From Coprinellus micaceus (lineage: Eukaryota > Basidiomycota > Agaricomycetes > Agaricales > Psathyrellaceae): 64,000 nucleotides of DNA. Positions within the stretch are counted from its first letter, which is position 1; each line of letters opens with the position of its first letter. The position numbers and the translations under genes were made by a program. The stretch covers positions 930,001 to 994,000 of the forward strand of contig OX596334.1 of NCBI GenBank assembly GCA_951394405.1, written 5' to 3'. Shown in pieces: positions 56,184 through 64,000 of this stretch. The notes beneath the pieces were generated by a model, which ran no database searches, had not been told where the DNA came from, and saw nothing but the letters and a program-made list of their open reading frames with translations.

Positions 56184-59100
56184 TCATTCTGTGATTCCCT
56201 TTTGGCGCAGCATCCTAATCACACCGTGCCTTCTCTCTCGGCAAGCAATTTGGAATGCGGTTTTGCCCCCATTATCTGTAGAACATATTTGAGTTGATGG
56301 AAAGATCGGGAGTTAAGAGTTGGCAGACGCACTTCTTATGGCGGGGTCAGCATTATAGCTTAGTAGGAGCTCCGCAGTTTCGAGCTTCCCTTCGGAACAC
56401 GCATAATGGAGGGGGGTCCACCCAGTCACATCTCCGGTGCGGGGTGTATTTGTGAGAAGATCCAAGTGTGAAAAGAGGGTAACCACACCTCTTGCGTTTG
56501 GATCTGCTCTGAATTTCAACAGGCATTCTGCGGCCTTGGCATGCCCCAGCCCAGATGCCTCATGAAGTGGGGTTGCCTCGAATGGGCCTGCAGTTCCGGT
56601 GTCAATTGCTAAGTCAAAGAACGTTTTTGCACAGCAGGGAATCACTTTTAACATTGGGATCTGCCCCATGTTCCAGCAGAATGTGAGCAATCTGGTCCCT
56701 GCCCGCCTGGATACCGATGCGAAGGGCCGACCCATAAAATCTACCTGTGGTGGATCGCACATCCATACGCAAATCAATTCAAGTTTTGTTCATATAATTC
56801 AGGACTGAAGGCCTACCTTGGAATTGGGTGTTAACATTGACGCCCGCATTCACGATGGCACAGACGAGTCTCCATTCCTTAGCACGGGAGGCGACTTCAA
56901 GTGCAGTCTGGCGCCCTGTTAACGAACGCATTAGCTTCGGCGACGGGGAGTGGTGTATTGCCTTACCACGGAATATAGGTTGCTCCAGAAGAGGCACGAT
57001 GGACTTCCCCTCCCACTCAAACAGGACCATACTGTTGTCGTCTGCATTCACAATTTCCGTAAGGTGCTGAATTGCAAAATGCCGCGAATAGTCCCGGGAC
57101 TCCAATCGCTGGAGGGAAGTCGCTATTCGAAGTGCACTGTGGGCAAGCCGTTGATGGTGTGCTGTGGGTGCATAAAAGGGTCCCGCGCGCTCCTCTGAGG
57201 TGAGAAAGTCACGAAGGGACGTATGCCAGAGGGTTACCGGGGAATGGTCATCTCCTGGGACTTGTATAATGGCGTGCAAGTTGATGAGGACGTTGGTGAC
57301 GTTGAAAGGCTTGATATCTAGCAGTTCCGCAATCTGGGAGATGGAAAGAGGTTGAAAGGCAAGCGCTATGGTGCTGACAATGCCGGAGAAATGGGGGAAG
57401 TGTTGCACCGGTTTCAACAGGCTTGAATAAAGCTCGTCAAAATCAGGTCCCATGCTTAGAACCATAGGAAGCCTATCCATTGGGGTGAGCCCATCGTTGA
57501 CGGCGGGGCTAAAAAGGGTCTTCACAATCGTGGTCATGAAGATGTAAGATCCACCGATGTGCTCAACCAGGTCGTCCTTCTCGTCCTCACTCGGCCACGA
57601 GGGGACACAAGCAAGTACACGACCACGGCTTTCTTCAGAGATACGGACGTCGAGGGCCGCTCTTATGTCCGCATTCGACGTATAGTTGACAAGGTTGAGA
57701 AGCTGAACTTGGGGTGATGTGTGGAGCTCCCGGTGGATGCGGTCTTCTACTCGACTGACAATTAAGAACCGTAGTGGGACAAGGGGATTCTCGGTGAAGA
57801 GGCTGATCGCGCTCTTGATGAATGAGGTAACCTCTTCCTTGTCTTCACACTCGTCTACGCCGTCAAGCACGACAATTAACGGGCCGTGGGGAAGGGAGTC
57901 GGCAATGGTGGCAATCGGCCGAAAAACGAGAAACTCGAATTGGGCGCTCGGTGAGGATGTGGACGTTGAGAGCAGGGCGGGATTGGCTCGAATGGCTGCC
58001 TCAATGAGAGGGGTTGCTTGTGGGACAGAGGCGGCGGTCTGACTGGCTATGGTACTGATGAGCCTCCCGATCCTGCTTCTGTCGCCTGAGCCCCGGAAGA
58101 AGAAAAAGCTTGTCGCTAAACACCTGTCCTGGGCAAGCTGTTCAGCGACAGCTAGGGAGATAGCCGACTTGCCGCACCCGGCGTATCCGTATATCCACAT
58201 AACATGACGGTCATCTTCACGTATCCCGGCACGCGCCCAAGAGAGGACCATCCCTATGACTTCCACTCTCGTTTTGGGGAGACATCTCGAATTCGGTGGC
58301 GAGATTTGGAGATTCCGTGTGTGAGATGCGTCGAGAATAGGCTTGAGAAGGGACGGGAGGTCTAGATGGCACAACATGAGACCGCCACTCGGCTCTTCAG
58401 ATTGAATAACAGACCTAATCTTTCCGTGTGCTGAATTGTTGTATGATTTTGATGTATTGTGCCTGGAAAGGACGACAATGAGGAGGGCTGCTGAGGCACG
58501 AAGGAATGGGAGAGGCAGTCTGCAGATACTCACCGTAGTTTGGCCCAAAGGCACTATTGTGTGCCTCTCCCACTGTATAGAGACTGTGAGGGACATCTAT
58601 AGAGAAGTATGGCCCGAGGTGATGAGACCGGAAGATTCGTGGAGAAACCGGGTTCTTCGCACTTACCCTGACTATGCGCCCGTCGTCCACCTTCCGTGGT
58701 CGATGTGGTGTCGTCGGCGCTGGGTTGGCTGCCGTTTGGGGCCTGGGGAAGGACCCCTTCAGTTGCAGCGTTTGGCCGGAGTTCACCCTGTGTGAAGGCC
58801 TGGGTCCGTTGCGGTGCTCCCCCAGCATCCAGTGTATTGTCGCCTGTGATGTCAGGTGAGCTCGTCCAAAAGGGCCCCAAACTAAATGAGGCCAGCAACG
58901 TACATCGACAATCCTCGCTTTCTGGAGGCGCCACCTCGCTTCTACCTGGGTCTCCCTGTGCTATGGTGTCCTCTCCTTCGGCTGAGATCTTATTGGAGAG
59001 GCCACCTTCATCTCCGCCCTCGGCGACTGAGATCTGGAGGGAGACGTTGAGTGAAAGCGGTGTGTACAATGTAGGGAGCCTGACCGAGAGCAGCCACGAA

Positions 59101-59210
59101 AGGACCATGGCGAGCCATGAGCCGAATATATGGGAAACGTCGTATTTCCGTCCAAGGGTTTGCTTGAAACCCGCTGGCGAGCCTGCCCAACTGTGCCTGA
59201 GAGTGGTCAC
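56184..59210 (-). CDS. NACHT-ankyrin NLR-like receptor, paralogue 2
   Basis: The core exon (about 56,815-58,360) has Walker A in IYGYAGCGKSAIS, Walker B in LIVVLDGVDEC, VSRVEDRIHREL, GGSYIFMTTIVKTLF and VTLWHTSLRDFL, closely matching the gene at 33945-37058. Five ankyrin repeats follow (RQTALEVASRAKEW, YGSALRIGIQAGR, ATPLHEASGLG, WTPLHYACSEG, KTAFQIACRER), ending GITE at 56184; the second and third repeats of paralogue 1 are missing. Upstream small exons encode a motif with VGEAHNSAFGPNYG. Further 5' a long frame to 59210 includes a hydrophobic segment (WLAMVLSWLLSVRLPTLY) that could be part of the N-terminus; the true start is uncertain, and an ATG at 59370 is another candidate. CpG content is normal here. 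Predicted role: intracellular recognition and signalling ATPase. Confidence 0.75.
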
Positions 59211-59370
59211 ATTTCCTGAAGCGATTCCTTGAGCCGGTCCTCATGACGATGAGTTCTATTGGCGCACCTCGACCCTCATTTCCTCTGTCAACACTGCGTG
59301 TTCGGCGGCCTGAAGACGGCCCCGGTACCATCGCTCCCTCCCCACTGCTTTGGCATCCAGCATCGCTCAT

Positions 59371-59870
59371 AACAGATTCGAGGGGAAGGTCTAGTCATAA
59401 ACAGATACGCAAATGGTGGCACAATGGAAATGGCGAGGGACACTCTCAACAGCATGGAGCAGTGCGGAAAATTGGGGACGCACGTGGTGGATTCGAAGAC
59501 CTTGCCGATCGGACATCGATGGGGAAGTTAGCAAATAGGCGCCCGCGTTCGGGTGTAGGTACTTCTGAAAGACGTGGTGCACAGGAATGAGGAATGAAGC
59601 TGTGTAGACACCGTGTTCAATATAGTGTTGCTGGAGTACACCTCCATAAGGCTGTACGGCTGGGAAGGAAGGCGCACCAAAATGAACATTCTCCCCTCTT
59701 CTGGCATCAAGTCCTACTTGACACCGTCGACCAGGGATGGATGACGAACCTCTGGAGCTTCGATTCCAAATAGAAAAGAGTGCTGTAAGCATAAATAGTC
59801 AGGCGTCATCGCGTTATCGCTTGGCAATTCGCATTCCTGCCTGAGACAATTTATCAAGACAGGAGGAACA
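59371..59870. other. Intergenic DNA
   Basis: Upstream of NACHT gene 2. Short frames only. Confidence 0.3.
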
Positions 59871-59879
59871 GATTACCCA

Positions 59880-62800
59880 GGTATCGAAACTTCCTCATTA
59901 CAGCAATCCCACTCGCGTACGCCTCTCCCCCCCTCCCGGAAACATGCCAGCTTCACTCCTTCGTTCACTCCAACGACCATTCTCGATAGGCTCCTTGCCG
60001 GCCAGGCTGCAGCTGAAGATGAGCCCACCGTCCCGGAGCGCACGCAGTGGCAGAGTCGGAGGGGAAGGTGGGGATGAGGCCAGTCGATCGGTTGGTGATC
60101 GTGATACGAACCTGAGCTGGGATGGCACACGGTCACACACTCTCGTGGTCTCGGGCCACAACCGTGCCTAGGCTTTAACGGAGGGGAAGGGAGTACTTTT
60201 AGAAGAGGGGAAGTAGGATGATAAAAAAAAACGGTTGAGAAACAAGAACGTAAACATGTGAAAGCGTTAAAAGAAATTGCGAGAGGGAGATCAAAGGTAG
60301 AAGGGCTCGTCAATGAAAGGGACTATTGAAAAGGCGCTTAAGCCGTTTGAACGTTGATAAAAACAGATACGAGGGTGTGGCTCAAGGTTCGCGGTGGTTC
60401 GTGAAACCGAGTCGGCTTTATGACCAGAACAGAGGGGAAAGAGGATTGAAGAAGGAATGGCATGAAAACAGTAGGAAGGAGTACGGAATAATCGGAGTGG
60501 GTACTGAATGAGTAAGGGAAGAGCGAAAAGCGGGGAGCAGAGACACCACAGGCACAGCCCAAGCAACACTTCCTCGGTGCCCCTTCTACCTCGTCAACGA
60601 ATCATCGTCCTCCCTTGACCGCTCTGTGCAACCACGAGTTGCACAGATATGGTGAAGTACGTCGAAAATCGTGCTTTACCCCACACTCCATGGACCCGAG
60701 GGCCAAAGCTCTTCGGCGACACTGGGCTGTCAACTCCCCGTCGAGACCTCACACGAACATGAAATACCGCCTTTCGTACAGCGACCAAGGCGATGAGGCC
60801 AAACGGGTGGAACATAGGAACCCAAGGCCCATCCACCCTAAGCCCTCCGCTGAGCTTCACCCGGGTCCCGTGCAGCAGGGAGACGTATACTCGTTTGGAA
60901 TGAGGTGGTGTGACCGATAGGCGGGTGGCGGGGAATCGAGGAAGCGGGTTTATTCTCATAGTGCGACGGCAGGGACTTTGAAAAGGGGGGGAGGTCCCGG
61001 GCGAGAACGGCCAGCACCTACCCCTCGCTCAACCCAAGGCGCTCCTCGACGGTCAAGTCATTCCATCGAGTCGCCTCGGCGCTTGGGGAACGGGGAGAGC
61101 GTCCTTGATGTTTTGGGTAGTAGAGGGTGGGTGATAGACAGGAGGCAGGAGGCAGGAGGTAGGAAGGCGCTGGGGGTATGTTGAAACGGCCCGACGGAGC
61201 CAGCTGATGCTCATAGACTTCGGAGGCTTCAGGTTGACGTCGTGGTCCGCTTTCACCCAACGAGTCCGTAGAGGTAGGATTCCAAAGGAGGGAGCTACAG
61301 AGTTCCATGACCTGCAAGGGGGCTGTTAGTAGGTTGTATTGAAGTGGATAGAAGGGTAGACGATGATACATGCTCAGCTATGAACACATGCAAGTGGAAG
61401 AAAAGAGGCGCTCTACGAGAGGGAAGGGGGAATGAATGGATTGCAAAAAGGAGGAGGAAAAGGTGGTCTAAAGCAAGGGAAATGTACCTTCCGTGTTCCG
61501 GGCTCATGTTCCTACTCCACCCCAGTACATTATCCCAACTCGATTCGGCGGAGTGGGACCAAAGGCCCTCGGTGCCGCACTTCCTCCTAGCTCTCCATCC
61601 CACTCTCTTGTTCCCAGTTTGAAAGGGCGTGAGCTGATTGTGTCGACGTCGAGGGTGAAGAAGATCATCTCCATTCACGGCGGTTTTGTGGAACCCAGCG
61701 TTGTTGTGAACATGGTGACGGGCCCGGGAAGGAGGGCAGCGAGGGGAAGGTCTCCTACGACCGCCTCAGCGAGCGCGGTCAAGGTATAACCCAGACTTGG
61801 CTGGATCCAAATGGGGTCGAATTCGAATGGTCGCCACGTTCGCCGCGTCGGGCGCTCCGAGGATTCTTCAGAGTGGGCGGGATGTAAGGTCGTGGAACCG
61901 AGTCGCGTTGGCATGAGGTTACTGCGGGACCGTTGAGAGGCTAGGAACTCGACGATGCGGGCGCGACAAGCATGTCACTGCTAATGAGACGATGGTGCAA
62001 CTAGAGTCCACCGTGGAGAAAGAATAGTCGAAACGGGAGGTATCAATAGTTGTGTACGCCAGGAAGGAACTTGAAGGCGAGAGGATTGTAGTTGAGAGTG
62101 AAGACCTATCGAATATCGGCCTTCGGCTATCGCCCTGCCTGTGGCTGTGCTTCCTGCTATCATCGCCGAGCAGTTTGCCGATATTTCAAACACCTCTGTC
62201 TCTCTTGTCCACCTCTTAGGTACCCTCACTGTACCAGCCCCCATAGGGCTCTGAGCAGCGACGGGTCAGCGGATTCGTTCCCCTCTCACCAACGGGCGCT
62301 TCAGAGCATGGGGGACATTCCTGTGACACCCACGCCACCTCAATTACGGCAGCCGACCCTTCACGCCCCCTTCTATCCGTTCAACGCCATTCTGCGTGGC
62401 TATCATCCTGCTTCTATCCACAGACCATCGCCTTGGTCATTCTATCTCGGTCCCCCCATCTGAATCTAGTCACCAGACCTACTCATATGAATCCTTCCCT
62501 GAGTCACTCCACCCTCACCACCACATCCTTGCTGTTTCGTCTGTCCATACTCGAGTACACTTCCTGAGCGCCAAGACACCGCACTGCCATCCCCTTCTCC
62601 CCCACGTCCCCGTGCTCGGGATGTCGCTCGCCGCTCTCCTGTGACCCCCTCATTACTTCCTCCTCGCCGACTGACTTTTCTGCCCAATAGGGACACCCCG
62701 TATCAATTTTTACGTCTCTCGTCTTTCCTGTACTTCTTTATCGCCCGCTCACCTACCCTCGAGGCCAAACTGACCGAGAGCCCAGGACCAAGTATCGCGC

Positions 62801-63020
62801 CGCCAACAGGATGGGGTGGGGGAGCTTGGGGATATTTCGGTTCTGAGAAGGTCAGACGATGTTCGACGAGCGAGAGGAAAATGCCGACCGCAGGTACATG
62901 CGTGCGAATTCTCCCTTTCGCTCCCGTGTATCTGCACTTCGTCCAATCAAGTAGCTCGACCCCCTCAATCCTCGCTCGAGGCGTTTCTAGTACTTCTGGT
63001 CCGGGTTCTGGTGTGATTCC
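59880..63020. repeat. Dispersed long repeat, copy C (most diverged)
   Basis: Purine/pyrimidine-biased DNA like copies A and B. The best match is 62,110-62,360 to 42,150-42,450 and 52,310-52,545 (CCTGTGGCTGTGCTTC; CGGGCGCTT; CACGCCAC; ATTTACGGCA / AATTACGGCA). Also 61,380-61,500 resembles 41,385-41,510 and 51,560-51,690 in layout, ending at a similar exon/donor position. No gene assigned. Confidence 0.4.
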
Positions 63021-63372
63021 ACCGACACGCCCGTGAGGGATGGTTGCCGAAGATTAGGACCGAGAATTAGTGTGGAGGACATTAGCAACATGACCGTTAG
63101 CCAAACGACCCGCAAAAACCCGTGCCTGAGTATCCGCTCTCAAGCCGCAAGCAATCCGTCTCTTCTCATGTATAGCCGACGCCCAAGCCCCAACACCCAC
63201 CTATAACGGGCACATGTTCAACCCCACAGCCAACCCTCGCGGTCCACTCCTCTGGAGGGAATTCCGAAATGATTTTGGTGGTGTACGAGGGAACTTCCAT
63301 CGTAGCTGGGAACCAAAACGGGTGTCCGTGATTATTAATTGTAGCAACTCCAACGAAGATAGTAACACTTCC

Positions 63373-64000
63373 TCATTCCTTGGCGCCCACCTGGAGGAGC
63401 ATGTCGATGATGAGGTCCGCGCTCGGTTCCTTCGATTCTCTCGCAACCGAGAGAGGTGTTTGGTGATTGTTATCTACAGGGTACCCTTGAACAAACGTGA
63501 AGATACCCAAGGACACTAGACGCACTTTTTATGCTGGTGTCGGCATTGCATCTCAGCAGGAGCTCGACGTATTCCGCCTGGCCATCTTCACATGCAAGGG
63601 AGAGGGGAGTCTTCCCGTTGGGATCTACAAAGTCACGAGCATCGTCAAGCCAAGCCTTTCACCAAAAGGTGGTCACTCACCACGTAGGTCGGGGTTGGCG
63701 TTGTGCTCCAGCAGGAGACAAGCCAACTCAAACCTGTTTTGAATGATGCAGAAATGAAGGGCTGTTGATGAACCAGCTAGAAGAGATCCTCTTAAATTGT
63801 GGGCTGACAATTGAAGGTAACCGTATTAGGCTCACCATGCAGGTCTGGGTCTGCGCCGCACGCGAGTAACTTGTAAACTACATCGTCATGTCCTGTGCGA
63901 ACAGCCCAAATAAGAGCCACTCCATAGATAGACCAGCAATAACCTGTGGTAAGCGTTGTGAGAGAACGATTAAAGTAGCAGTGCTGGAAGGCCTACAGAA
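63373..64000 (-). CDS. Ankyrin-repeat 3' end of a third NLR-like gene (runs off the window)
   Basis: Four ankyrin repeats are readable, one per exon, from the right edge: IYGVALIWAVRTGHDDVVYK, SSTALHFCIIQNRFELACLL, GKTPLSLACEDGQAEYVELL, and a last repeat HQTPLSVARESKE ending in MLLQVGAKE and a stop at 63373. The exon order, the TPL spacing and the short C-terminal tail match the 3' ends of the two NACHT-ankyrin genes, so an upstream NACHT domain beyond base 64000 is expected. Introns are GT-AG and about 50 bp (for example, donor GTGCGTC, acceptor CTGTAG near 63479). Confidence 0.65.

Noticed and set aside
1..64000. CRISPR array, prokaryotic operons or rRNA
   Set aside because: Introns, TATA boxes and gene families are fungal; no regularly spaced direct repeats with unique spacers or rRNA-like conserved blocks were seen.

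Overview
The window is nuclear DNA of a filamentous basidiomycete, most likely an Agaricomycete. The grounds are many 45-90 bp GT-AG introns, TATA-box promoters, a KDZ transposase with its Cys-rich N-terminal module, a TET/JBP-type dioxygenase beside it, and NACHT-ankyrin (NLR-like) genes whose ankyrin repeats mostly sit one per exon. The species cannot be fixed from the sequence. All assignments rest on reading translations and splice sites by eye; no search was run.

Bases 1-28,361 hold the main discovery. A conserved but unnamed gene starts at 999, stops making sense at 1491 and resumes in the same reading frame at 26084. Between the halves lies a 24.6 kb insertion (about 1492-26083) flanked by the 8-bp direct repeat CACAACCC. 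Both ends carry clusters of the palindromic 10-mer CTCARYTGAG and close variants. Inside are about thirteen genes: the KDZ transposase (18394-22386), a divergently transcribed Lys-rich accessory protein (15249-18241), a TET/JBP 2-oxoglutarate/Fe(II) dioxygenase (24153-25531), a 1317-residue acidic/Cys-cluster/coiled-coil protein (3124-7244), and eight smaller, mostly coiled-coil or helical proteins. I read this as one giant KDZ transposon with cargo. Two hAT-like elements with perfect 8-bp target duplications (8441-8909 and 11242-12962) have inserted into it, and a third (12167-12718) sits inside the second. The interrupted host gene has also gained two in-frame TGA codons.

Bases 28.4-33.9 kb form a CpG-poor repeat graveyard: a TA-flanked element (28607-30372) containing a minisatellite, a 78-bp palindrome and a small inverted-repeat element; then an element with opposed subterminal repeats (about 30.78-31.87 kb); then a decayed Cys-rich gene on the minus strand.

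Bases 33.9-37.1 kb hold a minus-strand NACHT-ankyrin gene with seven ankyrin repeats. A paralogue with five lies at 56.2-59.2 kb, and the 3' end of a third runs off the right edge (63373 onward). Bases 43.4-51.0 kb hold three paralogous helical-bundle genes, two with a central hydrophobic hairpin and one short form without it, plus a hot-dog thioesterase-like gene. A secreted Lys-rich protein gene lies at 54.2-55.4 kb. The spaces at 37.3-43.1, 50.9-53.2 and 59.9-63.0 kb contain three diverged copies of one long dispersed repeat with no recognisable protein.

Functionally, the left 26 kb looks like a self-mobilising element that brings its own cytosine-modification enzyme. The right 30 kb looks like fast-evolving self/non-self or defence-type loci embedded in repeats.
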